Both the position numbers and the translations under genes were made by a program. DNA of 64,000 bases from assembly GCA_900104375.1 (NCBI GenBank), contig LT629302.1, positions 930,001 through 994,000 on the forward strand, given 5' to 3'. Source of the DNA: Flavobacteriaceae bacterium MAR_2010_188 (GTDB lineage Bacteria; Bacteroidota; Bacteroidia; Flavobacteriales; Flavobacteriaceae). Of the stretch, positions 33,673 to 43,404 are shown piece by piece. The notes below the pieces were generated by a model, which was given only the letters and a program-made list of their open reading frames with translations, was not told the origin of the DNA and did no database searches. Each line of letters starts with the position of its first letter. The stretch's first letter is position 1.

Positions 33673-36624
33673 ATGACAGTTACTGAAAGAACATTAATGA
33701 ACAACGATATAAACAAAAAGCTCCAACAACTTTCCCAAGATATTGATGGCGAATTATATCACGACCAATTGATGAAGTCCATTTACGCTACCGACGGTTC
33801 AGTCTATAGAATTTTACCATTAGCAGTTTGTCTTCCCAAGAACGAAAACGATATTAAGAAACTTATCACTTTTGCAAGTCAAAATAAAACCTCCTTAATC
33901 CCAAGAGCGGCTGGAACCTCATTAGCGGGACAATGTGTGGGTGAAGGAATTGTAGTGGATGTTTCAAAATATTTTACAAAAATTCTAAATGTTAATGAAA
34001 AGGAGAGGACTGTTACGGTGCAACCGGGCGTGGTCAGAGATCAGCTGAATAATTTCCTAAAACCCTTCGGACTTTTTTTTGGTCCTAATACATCTACTTC
34101 TAATCGATGTATGATCGGTGGAATGGTAGGCAATAATTCATCTGGAACAACTTCTATTAAATATGGAGTTACGAGAGATAAGGTTATATCTATGACCACA
34201 TTGCTGAGTGATAGTAGTAAGGTGGTATTCAAAATTCTTAATGTCGAAGAATATACAAAAAAACTAAAATTAAAGAATCTTGAAGGGGAAGTCTACCGCC
34301 GCACGGATTTTCTTTTAAAAGATGAAAATGTGCAACAAAGAATAACAGATAATTTTCCCAAAGCAGAGATCCACCGTAGAAATACTGGTTACGCCATCGA
34401 TGAATTGATTAAATCCAAACAATTAAATGATTCTGATGAAAATTTTAATTTTTGTAAACTTTTGTCCGGTAGTGAAGGAACTTTAGCTTTTACAACGCAA
34501 ATCACTTTGCAGCTCGACGTCCTTCCTCCAGAGTTTAGTATTATGATTGCCGCTCATTTTAATTCCATTTCAGATTGTCTTAAATCCGTAAAGCCGGTCA
34601 TGGAGCATGATTTATATACCTGTGAAATGATGGATAAGACCATTTTAGATTGTACCAAGAAAAATAAGGAACAACAGGACAATCGACAATTTGTAGTGGG
34701 TGACCCAATTGCCATTTTAATGTGCGAAGTAAGGGCAGAAACTAAGGAATTGGTTTTGAAGCAATCCGAATCCCTTATTAAGGAATTAGAAAATGTTGGT
34801 CTTAGTTACGCTAACGTATCCTTAGTGGGGAATGAAATCAATAAAGCAGTCGAACTAAGAAAAGCCGGTTTAGGCCTGTTGGGAAACATTGTCGGCGATA
34901 AAAAAGGTGTGGCCTGCATAGAAGATACCGCGGTTTCTATAAATGATTTGGCAGAATACATTGACGAATTTTCCGAATTGATGAAAACTCATAACCAAGA
35001 TGCGATTTATTACGCTCATGCTGGAGCTGGTGAATTACATCTAAGGCCAATTCTAAATCTCAAAAAAACTCAAGATGTAGGGCTCTTTTCTATTATTACT
35101 AAGGATGTAGCAAAACTTGTAAAGAAGTATCGAGGCTCGATGAGCGGTGAACACGGTGATGGCATAGTGCGCTCTGGCTTTATAAAAGAAATGATTGGTG
35201 TAGAGAACTATGCAATTTTAGAAGAAATAAAGACTGTCTTTGATGCCCAAAATATCTTCAATCCCGGTAAGATAGTTTCACCCTTGCCGATGACTGAAAA
35301 TTTGAGGTACAAACCAGGACGAGAAGAACCAAAGATTGAAACAATTTTAGATTTTTCTGATTCTCTAGGAATTTTACGAGAAGCCGAAAAATGTAATGGA
35401 TCGGGAGATTGTAGGAAATTACCGGAATTTGGCGGAACCATGTGTCCGAGTTATAGGGCGACGCTAAATGAAAAGGATACTACCCGAGCTAGGGCAAATG
35501 CTTTAAGGGAATTTTTGACCAATTCGGATAAAGCTAATAAGTTTAATCATCACGAATTAAAGGAAGTATTTGAGCTGTGTTTAAGTTGCAAAGCATGCGC
35601 TACTGAATGTCCGAGCAGTGTGGATGCGGCAAGCCTGAAAGCCGAATTTCAATATCAATATAATAAAGAGAATAAACCGTCATTAAGGACTAAACTCTTT
35701 GCCCATAATAATTATTTGAACGGAAAAGCAAGCAGTTTTTCAGGGTTGGCAAATCTGTTTTATACCAACAAATTTACTTCAAAATTGATTAAAAATATTG
35801 CCGGAATTGCACCCAAACGTACAATTCCTATAATTTCTAGTAAAAGTTTATTTAAAAGGTTTAAAGAAATTGATAATCAATTAAATAAAGAATTTAAAAT
35901 AAAATCAGTTTATCTATTTAATGATGAATTTACCAATCATCTAGATACCCAAATTGGAGTTGATGCGATTTCATTATTAAGAGCCTTAAACTACGAAGTT
36001 AGGCTCATTGCCAACTTCGAATCTGGCCGCTCCTTAATATCAAAAGGTTTTCTGGAAGAAGCCAAAGTTCTGGCGAATAAAAATATTGACCTATTCAGAA
36101 ATCTAGTGACTTCCGATTCACCTTTAATTGGGATTGAACCTTCCGCTATTCTGACCTTTACGGATGAATATATTCGATTGGCAGATGATAAGGATGCCGC
36201 AATCGCCCTATCCAAAAATGTTTTTTTGATTGAAGAATTCATTCAAGCTGAAATTAAATTAGGTAACATAATACCAGAATCATTTTCTACTGAAGAAAAA
36301 ACCATAAAATTCCACGGTCACTGCCATCAGAAGGCGTTAAGAAATCAACAAAGCAGTTTTGATATTCTTAATCTTCCAATCCATTATAATGTTACCATAA
36401 TCCCGAGCGGCTGTTGCGGAATGGCGGGAAGTTTTGGTTACGAAAAGGAACATTACGATATCAGTATGGCGATTGGGAATCAGACTCTTTTTCCGGCAAT
36501 TAATACCTCTAGTGACGATGTGCTAATCGCCGCAAACGGAACCAGTTGTCGCCATCAAATTAAAGATGGTACTGGGAAGGAAGCAAAGCATCCGATTTCA
36601 ATTTTATATGAAGCGCTTGTTTAA
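33673..36624 (+). CDS. FAD-linked oxidase / Fe-S dehydrogenase fusion (YdiJ-like D-lactate or D-2-hydroxyacid dehydrogenase)
   Basis: 983 residues. PCMH-type FAD domain (about 45-285: PRAAGTSLAGQCVG and GGMVGNNSSGTTSIKYG), FAD-oxidase C domain (about 300-560: GEHGDGIVR), two 4Fe-4S motifs (CNGSGDCRKLPEFGGTMCP and CLSCKACATECP, about 575-655) and a C-terminal CCG-like part with GHCHQKAL and SGCCGMAGSFGYE. This is the single-chain Dld/GlpC fusion that oxidises D-2-hydroxyacids and passes electrons to the quinone pool. ATG at 33673; a second ATG eight codons later is possible. Single gene. Confidence 0.9.
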   Translation: MTVTERTLMNNDINKKLQQLSQDIDGELYHDQLMKSIYATDGSVYRILPLAVCLPKNENDIKKLITFASQNKTSLIPRAAGTSLAGQCVGEGIVVDVSKYFTKILNVNEKERTVTVQPGVVRDQLNNFLKPFGLFFGPNTSTSNRCMIGGMVGNNSSGTTSIKYGVTRDKVISMTTLLSDSSKVVFKILNVEEYTKKLKLKNLEGEVYRRTDFLLKDENVQQRITDNFPKAEIHRRNTGYAIDELIKSKQLNDSDENFNFCKLLSGSEGTLAFTTQITLQLDVLPPEFSIMIAAHFNSISDCLKSVKPVMEHDLYTCEMMDKTILDCTKKNKEQQDNRQFVVGDPIAILMCEVRAETKELVLKQSESLIKELENVGLSYANVSLVGNEINKAVELRKAGLGLLGNIVGDKKGVACIEDTAVSINDLAEYIDEFSELMKTHNQDAIYYAHAGAGELHLRPILNLKKTQDVGLFSIITKDVAKLVKKYRGSMSGEHGDGIVRSGFIKEMIGVENYAILEEIKTVFDAQNIFNPGKIVSPLPMTENLRYKPGREEPKIETILDFSDSLGILREAEKCNGSGDCRKLPEFGGTMCPSYRATLNEKDTTRARANALREFLTNSDKANKFNHHELKEVFELCLSCKACATECPSSVDAASLKAEFQYQYNKENKPSLRTKLFAHNNYLNGKASSFSGLANLFYTNKFTSKLIKNIAGIAPKRTIPIISSKSLFKRFKEIDNQLNKEFKIKSVYLFNDEFTNHLDTQIGVDAISLLRALNYEVRLIANFESGRSLISKGFLEEAKVLANKNIDLFRNLVTSDSPLIGIEPSAILTFTDEYIRLADDKDAAIALSKNVFLIEEFIQAEIKLGNIIPESFSTEEKTIKFHGHCHQKALRNQQSSFDILNLPIHYNVTIIPSGCCGMAGSFGYEKEHYDISMAIGNQTLFPAINTSSDDVLIAANGTSCRHQIKDGTGKEAKHPISILYEALV

Positions 36625-36649
36625 ATTTTTTCTTTTGAATGAATGATTT

Positions 36650-36829
36650 TAGAATATAGAACAGAGAATAAAGAATAGAGAATAGAGAATAGAGAATTGA
36701 TTTGAGAATTGAGAATCTAGAATCTAGAACTGTAGACATAACTTATATAATGGAAAAAAAACTACAAACCAAACCTGCCTGCCGGCAGGCAGGAACCATA
36801 AACCACGAACCACAAACCATAAACCATAA
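36650..36829. repeat. intergenic low-complexity repeat block
   Basis: A tandem of about seven bases, AGAATAG and variants, runs from about 36650 to 36735. A second set, ACCATAA/ACCACGA/ACCACAA, covers about 36793-36829. They flank a 20-bp palindrome. No reading frame. The block lies between the YdiJ-like gene and aroC. Confidence 0.75.
36774..36793. repeat. 20-bp GC-rich palindrome
   Basis: CCTGCCTGCC followed by its exact complement GGCAGGCAGG, all G/C/A/T in perfect symmetry and much more GC-rich than its AT-rich setting. I have seen this sequence as a dispersed intergenic repeat in Bacteroidota; its function is unknown. Confidence 0.8.
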
Positions 36830-36892
36830 ACTTCAACGTTTCTAATTTTTCATTCTCTTATAAACGATTTACCTTAGCTCAAATTTTAAAAA

Positions 36893-37957
36893 ATGGCTGG
36901 CAATACCTTCGGAAAACTTTTCAAATTAACGACTTACGGCGAATCTCATGGTCCTGCTATCGGCGGAATCCTCGATGGATGTCCTGCTGGGCTAGAACTA
37001 GATTTTGATGCGATTCAACATGAATTAAATCGTCGTCGTCCTGGGCAGTCCGAAATCGTTACCCAGCGTAAGGAACCAGACGTTGTTGAGTTTCATTCTG
37101 GGATATTCGAAGGTAAAACTACCGGCACACCAATTGGATTTGTGATTAACAACACCGATCAAAAATCCAAGGATTATTCGCATATCAAGGATGTTTATCG
37201 TCCAAGTCATGCCGATTATACCTACCAACAGAAATACGGAAATCGCGATTATCGCGGTGGCGGAAGGAGTTCTGCTCGCGAAACGACCTGCCGCGTGGTT
37301 GCGGGAGCGATTGCTAAACAATTTTTAAGCGGAATCGAAATTTACGCTTATACGTCCTCCGTCGGCGATATTTCTATCGATAAGGATTATACCAAGCTCG
37401 ACTTTTCTAAAACTGAAAATAACCCAGTGCGTTGTCCAGATGAATCGATTGCCCAACGGATGATTGACAGAATCAAGGAAATCCGTAAGGAAGGCGATAC
37501 CATTGGAGGAACGGTGGGCTGCGTCATCAAAAATGTTCCGGTTGGTCTGGGAGAACCTGTATTTGATAAACTTCATGCCGAATTAGGCAAAGCGATGCTT
37601 TCTATAAATGCGGTAAAAGGTTTTGAATACGGCAGCGGTTTCGAAGGCACCAAGATGAAGGGGAGCGAACACAACGACCAATTTAATGAGAACGGAACCA
37701 CCAAAACCAATCGTTCCGGTGGGGTACAAGGAGGCATCAGCAATGGTATGGATATCTACTTTAATGTTGCCTTTAAACCGGTCGCAACAATTATCCAAAA
37801 ACAAGAGACTTTAGATTCTAAAGGTAATATGGTCGAAATGCAAGGTAAAGGAAGACACGACCCTTGTGTTGTCCCAAGAGCAGTACCAATCGTAGAGGCG
37901 ATGGCGGCTTTGGTGATAGCTGATTATTTATTGTTGGATAAGATTACTAAATTATAG
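36893..37957 (+). CDS. aroC: chorismate synthase
   Basis: 354 residues, normal length. Signatures: [12 protein letters not shown] (10-22 region), [46 protein letters not shown] and [22 protein letters not shown]. It converts EPSP to chorismate with reduced FMN, the last step of the shikimate pathway. The basic and histidine residues of the active site (His in SHG and GRHDP) are present. It stands alone; codon use here is slightly more GC-rich than in its neighbours, as expected for a well-expressed gene. Confidence 0.97.
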   Translation: MAGNTFGKLFKLTTYGESHGPAIGGILDGCPAGLELDFDAIQHELNRRRPGQSEIVTQRKEPDVVEFHSGIFEGKTTGTPIGFVINNTDQKSKDYSHIKDVYRPSHADYTYQQKYGNRDYRGGGRSSARETTCRVVAGAIAKQFLSGIEIYAYTSSVGDISIDKDYTKLDFSKTENNPVRCPDESIAQRMIDRIKEIRKEGDTIGGTVGCVIKNVPVGLGEPVFDKLHAELGKAMLSINAVKGFEYGSGFEGTKMKGSEHNDQFNENGTTKTNRSGGVQGGISNGMDIYFNVAFKPVATIIQKQETLDSKGNMVEMQGKGRHDPCVVPRAVPIVEAMAALVIADYLLLDKITKL

Positions 37958-38215
37958 CATATCCATGGTTGTTGTTCTTCATTATGACAAAACTTTAACC
38001 AAAAGATAAAATTCTTTAGAAAAATTAGACATAAAGGAAAATTTAAAAATTATAAACTTTACGATATTGATCCTTCAATTTATAATATTAAAATTTATTA
38101 TATAAACGTAATTAACAATAATATAAGGTAGCCAACAATTCATTCTGACTTTGGAAACTGGGATTTACTTTCTATTTATGAGTTCAAATTTTAGAATTTT
38201 TTAATCAATCTAGAA

Positions 38216-39304
38216 CTATAAACCTCTGGTGAGTTTTTTTACTAATTTATAATTATAGAAAAATTCTTTTAAGATAACCTTCATAGTAGTGTAAAGCGGT
38301 ACGGCTATTACCATACCTACGATTCCAAATAATACACCTGCAATTATTATAATGAGAAAAATCTCTAAAGGATGGGATTTTACACTTTTTGAATATATAT
38401 AGGGCTGACTAAAAATGTTGTCAACTAATTGCCCGAAGCCGAATCCTGCCATGACGTAAATGGTTTTAGGCAATATGATATCGCTAAAATCATATCCAAT
38501 ATTACTGGTAATCGTTAATGCCAACATTAAAAACCCACTTATTAGTGGTCCTAAATAAGGTATAATATTAATAATGGCGCATAGAAAAGCAATGACAACT
38601 GCATTTTTTATTCCCACTACTAATAGGACAATGGTATAAATAGTGAATAAAATGCCTAATTGGATTATTAACCCTATAAAATATCTGGAAAGAAGATTTT
38701 TAGCAGAATTTATAGAACGACGTATTCTTGGGACCACTACATCAGGAAATAGGGTCAGGAAAGTTGATTGTAATGTTCCGCTATCCTTAAGAAAGAAAAA
38801 ACAGATAAAGAGTACAGAAAATAGTCCGATACTGAATGTAGCTACCCAACTTACCACTCCAGTAATAAGCCCTGGCACATAACCATATGCAATTTCACCT
38901 AAATGATCAAAATTAAAAAATGATCTATCAACATGTAAATTTTCTAAATGAAGGAAATCAAGTAGATTGTTGTATCTAATAAGTATTCTCTCCTCTAATT
39001 GATTTACATCCAATGATGTGACACTTATTCCTTGATCAACTATTAATGGCACAAACAGTCCAAAAATCCCCAAGATTACACCTAACATGAGAATTATAGT
39101 TATAACTACTGCTAATAGCTTATTAATCTTTAGTCTGCGCCTAAGAAATATTACAAAAGGGCGGCCAATTAAAGAAAGGACAGAAGCAATTAATATATAA
39201 ACTACGACAGAGGTTAATTCAAAGATAAAATATACTAAAAGTGCAATTCCCAGCATAATACCAGCTGCTATTAAAATGCCCTTAGCTATAGTGATTGCAT
39301 TCAT
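38216..39304 (-). CDS. AI-2E family membrane protein, paralog 3
   Basis: 362 residues, close to paralog 1 (shared GRPFVIFLRRRLKINKLLAV, NIIPYLGPLISG, KSVKSHPLEIFLIIIIAG). Same layout of two plus five or more membrane helices around a soluble middle segment. It is the only gene of its unit, divergent from the DUF2254 gene. It probably arose by duplication and relocation. Substrate unknown. Confidence 0.85.
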   Translation of the reverse strand: MNAITIAKGILIAAGIMLGIALLVYFIFELTSVVVYILIASVLSLIGRPFVIFLRRRLKINKLLAVVITIILMLGVILGIFGLFVPLIVDQGISVTSLDVNQLEERILIRYNNLLDFLHLENLHVDRSFFNFDHLGEIAYGYVPGLITGVVSWVATFSIGLFSVLFICFFFLKDSGTLQSTFLTLFPDVVVPRIRRSINSAKNLLSRYFIGLIIQLGILFTIYTIVLLVVGIKNAVVIAFLCAIINIIPYLGPLISGFLMLALTITSNIGYDFSDIILPKTIYVMAGFGFGQLVDNIFSQPYIYSKSVKSHPLEIFLIIIIAGVLFGIVGMVIAVPLYTTMKVILKEFFYNYKLVKKLTRGL

Positions 39305-39380
39305 ATATTAAAAATAAGAATTTGTTATCATATTAAAATTTCTTTTTTAAAATCCGCAGTTATTTTCCCTAATTCATTTC

Positions 39381-39412
39381 GTTTTTGCTAAATTAGTTGC
39401 GTGACCCGCAAC
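39381..39412 (+). repeat. partial copy C of the palindromic repeat family
   Basis: GTTTTTGCTAAATTAGTTGC followed by a hairpin GTTGCG-TGACC-CGCAAC. It matches the central part of the two larger copies at 42288 and 42931. It is located upstream of the DUF2254 gene. Confidence 0.6.
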
Positions 39413-39490
39413 CCACCAGCGTAGCTTATTTGCGAGGCAAGCCCTATGCAACACACTTATACTTCATCAAATTAATCAAGCCAGAATCAT

Positions 39491-40744
39491 ATGAAGAAAA
39501 AATTACTAATTCAATATAATAGACTTCGCGAACAGCTATGGTTTAGACCTTTGCTATTTTGTTTATTTTCAGTTGCTGGTGCATTAGTTGCAAATCAGGC
39601 AGACGGCTTGGGACTTAATGATTATATTCCTAATATAGACAAAGAATCAATTGTGGGCCTCTTAAATACGATATCTGCCAGTATGTTGGTTATCTCCATA
39701 TTTGCAGTTGCATCTATGCTTTCGGCATTCTCGTCGGCAAGTAGCACCGCAACCCCAAGGTCTTTCAAAATTGTAGTTACAGATGATGTTTCACAGAATG
39801 CACTGTCTGTGTTTATTGGAGCCTTCATATTCAGTATCGTTGCTACAATAGCGGTAAATAATGGGTATTATGAAAAGGCAGGTAGGTTTATCCTGTTTTT
39901 GTTCACAATATTATTATTTGCAGTTGTTATACTCACCTTTTTGAGATGGGTAGACAGAATCTCAAGATTAGGACGTTTAGAGCATACTATAAATCAGGTG
40001 GAACAAGTTGTCGCCAATTCATTATCTGCATATATCCAATATCCATACTTAAAAGCCCTTCCTTTAAAAGATAAATTAGTTGATGGACAAGCGGTGTGCG
40101 CAAATTCTATTGGATACGTGCAACATATTGATTTAGAGTCCTTACAACTATTGGCTAAAAAAAATGAGATGAAAATTCAACTTAATTGTATTCCGGGCAA
40201 GTTCGTCCATAAGAATTTTGCCATTGCACAGTTTAGCCCACGCCAAAAGTTAGATGTTGCTGAGATACAAGAAACCATCAATAAGTCTATTGTTGTTGGT
40301 AATGCTAGATTATTTGATGAAGACCCTAGATTTGGATTAATCGCATTGACCGAAATTGCCAGTAGAGCTTTATCGCCAGGTATTAATGACCCCGGGACCG
40401 CCATTCAAATTATTGGCAGCCACGAAAGACTGTTTTTTTTATGGAATAACGCTATAGAAAACAATAAGGAACAAGGAGACATTTACGATCGTGTTGAAGT
40501 ACCCGACATATCAATGGAAGATTTCTTTGACGACGCCTTCAGACCAATCTCAAGAGATGGCGCCAATAATATTGAAGTGATGTTGCGATTGCAGAAGGCT
40601 CTTACATCAATCGCCACCATAAATAATTCAGATATAAAAAAAGCTGCTATTAGCTATTCAGAGAAGGCATATAACCGTGCTGAACTGGCGTTGGAATTTA
40701 AGGACGATTTGGATACTCTGAAATCACATTGTCTATTTAATTAA
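39491..40744 (+). CDS. DUF2254 membrane protein
   Basis: 417 residues. Four membrane helices in the first ~160 residues (FRPLLFCLFSVAGALVAN, LLNTISASMLVISIFAVAS, ALSVFIGAFIFSIVATIAV, FILFLFTILLFAVVILTFL), then a soluble domain with TEIASRALSPGINDPGTA, the clearest DUF2254 signature. Function unknown. It stands alone, between the AI-2E paralog 3 and the cyclase. Confidence 0.85.
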   Translation: MKKKLLIQYNRLREQLWFRPLLFCLFSVAGALVANQADGLGLNDYIPNIDKESIVGLLNTISASMLVISIFAVASMLSAFSSASSTATPRSFKIVVTDDVSQNALSVFIGAFIFSIVATIAVNNGYYEKAGRFILFLFTILLFAVVILTFLRWVDRISRLGRLEHTINQVEQVVANSLSAYIQYPYLKALPLKDKLVDGQAVCANSIGYVQHIDLESLQLLAKKNEMKIQLNCIPGKFVHKNFAIAQFSPRQKLDVAEIQETINKSIVVGNARLFDEDPRFGLIALTEIASRALSPGINDPGTAIQIIGSHERLFFLWNNAIENNKEQGDIYDRVEVPDISMEDFFDDAFRPISRDGANNIEVMLRLQKALTSIATINNSDIKKAAISYSEKAYNRAELALEFKDDLDTLKSHCLFN

Positions 40745-40829
40745 GGCAACATAAAATGTATACAGGTCTAATATCCTTGTATTAATTTGAGTACCTTGTA
40801 TGGGTTATTATCTAATAAGCTTTTAATCT

Positions 40830-42062
40830 ATGGAAATAATTTCTCTACCTTTTGACGATTTGAAAAAAGAAAAAGCGCGTCTTGCCGCTTTGCACGAGCA
40901 GAATATTCTCGATACTGAAAATGAAGAAGAATTTGACCGAATCGTTAAGGTTGCATCCTTCATTTGTGGGACCCCTATTTCATTAATCAGTTTGGTAGAT
41001 ACAGATCGTCAGTGGTTTAAATCAAGGATCGGTTTGGAACTTAAGGAAACACCAAGGAGTGTTTCGTTTTGTTCACATGCCATCCAACAGGACGGGATTA
41101 TGGAAATTGAAGATGCTACAAAAGATAAAAGATTTAAGGACAATCCATTAGTAAAGGGCGACCCCAATATAAAGTTTTATGCAGGAACCCCATTAATCAC
41201 TCAAGCAGGTTTTAAATTAGGAACCTTGTGTGTTATAGATAGGGTTCCAAAAATATTATCCCAAGAGCAAAAGGATTGTTTAAAAACTTTATCGATGCAA
41301 ATCATGAATCAACTTGAACTGAAACAGCAAAAAAAGCAGTTGCATCAACTCAATAGTACCTTACTTACGGAGCTGGAACAAAAACTAGAGCTTCAAAACA
41401 AAGTGCTACATCTTTTTGTAAAATTTGTACCAGAATCGATTGTGGCAAAGCATCTAAATGCAAATACTGACGATTATGATGATGCAGAAGCTAAGAATCT
41501 TACTGTATTATTTTGTGATATACGAGGCTACACCAGTATCGTGGAGAAATTAAAACCGCAACAGGCCGTTGCCATTCTTAAATCTTATTATGCTGTTTTA
41601 TCCGATGTTATTAGTACTTATAGTGGAATGGTAAATCAATATGTAGGCGATGAGATATTTGCGACTTTTGGAGATCCTTTCTCAATTCCGGGCTACGAGA
41701 AAGACGCTGTTTTTTGTGCGTTAGAAATGATCGATAGATTAAACCTGATAAATGAAGAGTGCAAGGGTATCACCGATATTCCTATCAAAGTTGGTATAGG
41801 TATTCATTCGGGAGAAGTTATTACTGGCACATTAGGGTCTAAAAATAAGATAGAATATTCCATTACCGGAGATTCAGTAAACACGGGCAAACGTATTGAG
41901 ACATTAACACAAGGATTTCCTAACACCATATTAATTAGTCGACCGATCTATGACAAGGTGAAAGATTTAGTGGAAGTAAAAGCTTGGCCTTCTGTAGAAG
42001 TTAAAGGAAAATCTGAATTATTGGAAGTGTTTCAAGTGTTAAGAAAAAAAGAGCTTATGTAA
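40830..42062 (+). CDS. GAF-domain class III adenylate/guanylate cyclase
   Basis: 410 residues, cytoplasmic. GAF sensor (about 25-165: ISLISLVDTDRQWFKSRIG, FCSHAI, FYAGTPLI), a coiled coil (about 165-200) and a class III cyclase domain (about 215-400). Both metal aspartates are present: Asp230 in FCDIRGYTS and Asp274 in YVGDEI. SKNKIEYSITGDSVNTGKR holds the Lys usual for adenine specificity and the transition-state Asn/Arg pair, so cAMP is the likely product. No CRP-like or phosphodiesterase gene is nearby. It is followed by a structured 3' region. Confidence 0.88.
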   Translation: MEIISLPFDDLKKEKARLAALHEQNILDTENEEEFDRIVKVASFICGTPISLISLVDTDRQWFKSRIGLELKETPRSVSFCSHAIQQDGIMEIEDATKDKRFKDNPLVKGDPNIKFYAGTPLITQAGFKLGTLCVIDRVPKILSQEQKDCLKTLSMQIMNQLELKQQKKQLHQLNSTLLTELEQKLELQNKVLHLFVKFVPESIVAKHLNANTDDYDDAEAKNLTVLFCDIRGYTSIVEKLKPQQAVAILKSYYAVLSDVISTYSGMVNQYVGDEIFATFGDPFSIPGYEKDAVFCALEMIDRLNLINEECKGITDIPIKVGIGIHSGEVITGTLGSKNKIEYSITGDSVNTGKRIETLTQGFPNTILISRPIYDKVKDLVEVKAWPSVEVKGKSELLEVFQVLRKKELM

Positions 42063-42075
42063 TCGTATAATGTTC

Positions 42076-42154
42076 GGGCCATCTTTTGATTTCCCAATGA
42101 CTTTCGTCCGAACTGCCTTATGTACTTGGGAAGTTTAATTAGAATGGCCCTTTT
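42076..42154 (+). terminator. nested hairpin after the cyclase gene
   Basis: Outer arms GGGCCAT (42076-42082) and ATGGCCC (42144-42150), inner arms TTCCCAA (42091-42097) and TTGGGAA (42126-42132), and a small TTCG/CGAA hairpin at the tip, then TTTTA. It could be an elaborate terminator or a structured RNA. Confidence 0.4.
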
Positions 42155-42287
42155 AGGTCCTATCCTCTCATAGCTTCAATTGCATCGAAAAATTATTTCA
42201 ACCTTACAGCAATTATAAAAATGGCCTTAAAAATTTTAAGAGAATATTCCCAAGCTAAATAAAGAAAAACTCTATAGAAGGACCAAA
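42155..42287. other. intergenic region without visible gene
   Basis: Together with the hairpin and repeat copy A this makes a 404-bp stretch between the cyclase and the lipoprotein gene. It is AT-rich; I see no frame, RNA gene or promoter in this part. Confidence 0.6.
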
Positions 42288-42422
42288 GCACAACAAAGTG
42301 TATAATTAATTTCTATTGTTAGTGCTCATCTTCACAATTGCTTCGGAATTTTCTCTGGCAAGTTTTTGTTTGCTAAATTAGTTGCATAACCACGCAACTA
42401 TCATACACAAATCATTGGCAAA
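42288..42422 (+). repeat. palindromic repeat, copy A
   Basis: About 135 bp. Shares with copy B the block TTCGGAATTTTCTCTGGCAAG, TTTGTTT-CTAAATTAGTT and ATACACAAA. Internal hairpin TAGTTGC/GCAACTA. Its right end ATTGGCA and left end GCACAAC are roughly complementary to the opposite ends of the repeat. It lies immediately upstream of the lipoprotein gene. Confidence 0.7.
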
Positions 42423-42466
42423 CATTAGTACACGAACAAACATTATAAACTTTTAAATTTAAAATT

Positions 42467-42925
42467 ATGAATAGATTATCATTTTTATTCGCTTTGATTT
42501 TATTGATTTCTTGTGATCAAGAAAAAGTTGACACAGAAAAAGAAGGTCAACAATTAATGCAGTTAAGTAGAGAATGGTCTAAATCTGCCGCTACTGACGA
42601 TATCGAAAAAACAATAAGTTATTGGGCCGATGATGCCATCTTCATTTCTTCCGGACAGCCAACTCTCAATGGAAAACAGAATATAAGAGAAATGGTAGTA
42701 GGAATGTCTAAAATCCCAGGTTTTAAAATAAGCTGGGAACCTATTAGTGTATCAGTATCAGAAAGTGGAGATATCGCTTATATGATTGAAAAAAACATTA
42801 TGACTATTAACGACTCAATAGGGAATCCAATTACTACTACTGGTCGTGCTGTTACAATTTGGAAAAAGGATAAAAATGGAGATTGGAAAAATGTTGTGGA
42901 AATTGGTGCTGATGACCCCAAATAA
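42467..42925 (+). CDS. DUF4440/SnoaL-like (NTF2-fold) lipoprotein
   Basis: 152 residues. Lipoprotein signal with lipobox LISC (Cys16). The mature part is an NTF2-like cone: LMQLSREWSKSAATDDIEKTISYWADDAIFISSGQP, GKQNIREMVVGM, and the C-terminal TTTGRAVTIWKKDKNGDWKNVVEI strands. Proteins of this type bind small ligands, and most have no known reaction. The gene is the only one between repeat copies A and B, as in a one-gene cassette. No good promoter box is visible. Confidence 0.8.
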   Translation: MNRLSFLFALILLISCDQEKVDTEKEGQQLMQLSREWSKSAATDDIEKTISYWADDAIFISSGQPTLNGKQNIREMVVGMSKIPGFKISWEPISVSVSESGDIAYMIEKNIMTINDSIGNPITTTGRAVTIWKKDKNGDWKNVVEIGADDPK

Positions 42926-42930
42926 AACGG

Positions 42931-43060
42931 TGCCAACACGATGTGTAATTAATTGCTATGACTAGAGCTACAACGGAAAATTCCTTCGGAATTTTCTCTG
43001 GCAAGTATTTGTTTACTAAATTAGTTTCTGCACACCCAACTAATCATACACAAAACGTTT
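42931..43060 (+). repeat. palindromic repeat, copy B
   Basis: About 130 bp, starting 5 bp after the lipoprotein stop codon. Left end TGCCAACACGATGTGTA; a perfect hairpin GAAAATTCC-TTC-GGAATTTTC; the block shared with copy A; TTAGTT/AACTAA arms; right end ATACACAAAACGTT. Confidence 0.7.
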
Positions 43061-43122
43061 AAAAAATTGGTAAAAGAAACCGATTTGATATTAAAATTAA
43101 GAATAACAAAATTGCATCTATT

Positions 43123-43404
43123 ATGACCAACGAATTTACCGAAAGAGAAATTGACCGAATTATTGAGATGGCTTGGGAAGATAGAACCCCATTTGATGTC
43201 ATTAAAATTCAATTTGGGCTTACTCAGGGCGAAGTAGAAAAACTGATGCGGAAGGAATTAAAACATTCTAGTTTTAAAATATGGCGCAACAGAATTTCAT
43301 CTGGCGTTGGTGTAAAACATCTATCTAAAGCAGACCCCGATATGATGAGATTCAAATCTTCAAGACAGAGAATCATCAGTAATAATAAAATCCCTAAAAG
43401 ATAA
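43123..43404 (+). CDS. TIGR03643/DUF2805 family protein
   Basis: 93 residues, the size of the family. Signature FTEREIDRIIEMAWEDRTPFDVIKIQFGLTQGEVEKLMR, a helix-turn-helix-like segment, then SFKIWRNRISSG and a basic tail. It could bind nucleic acid. In other flavobacteria such genes are often near photolyase or cryptochrome genes, but none is here. It lies between repeat copy B and the catalase gene. Confidence 0.85.
   Translation: MTNEFTEREIDRIIEMAWEDRTPFDVIKIQFGLTQGEVEKLMRKELKHSSFKIWRNRISSGVGVKHLSKADPDMMRFKSSRQRIISNNKIPKR

Noticed and set aside
42288-43060. Calling the repeats true integron attC sites.
   Set aside because: The ends only loosely resemble attC core sites and there is no integron integrase in the window, so I report a cassette-like layout without naming an integron.
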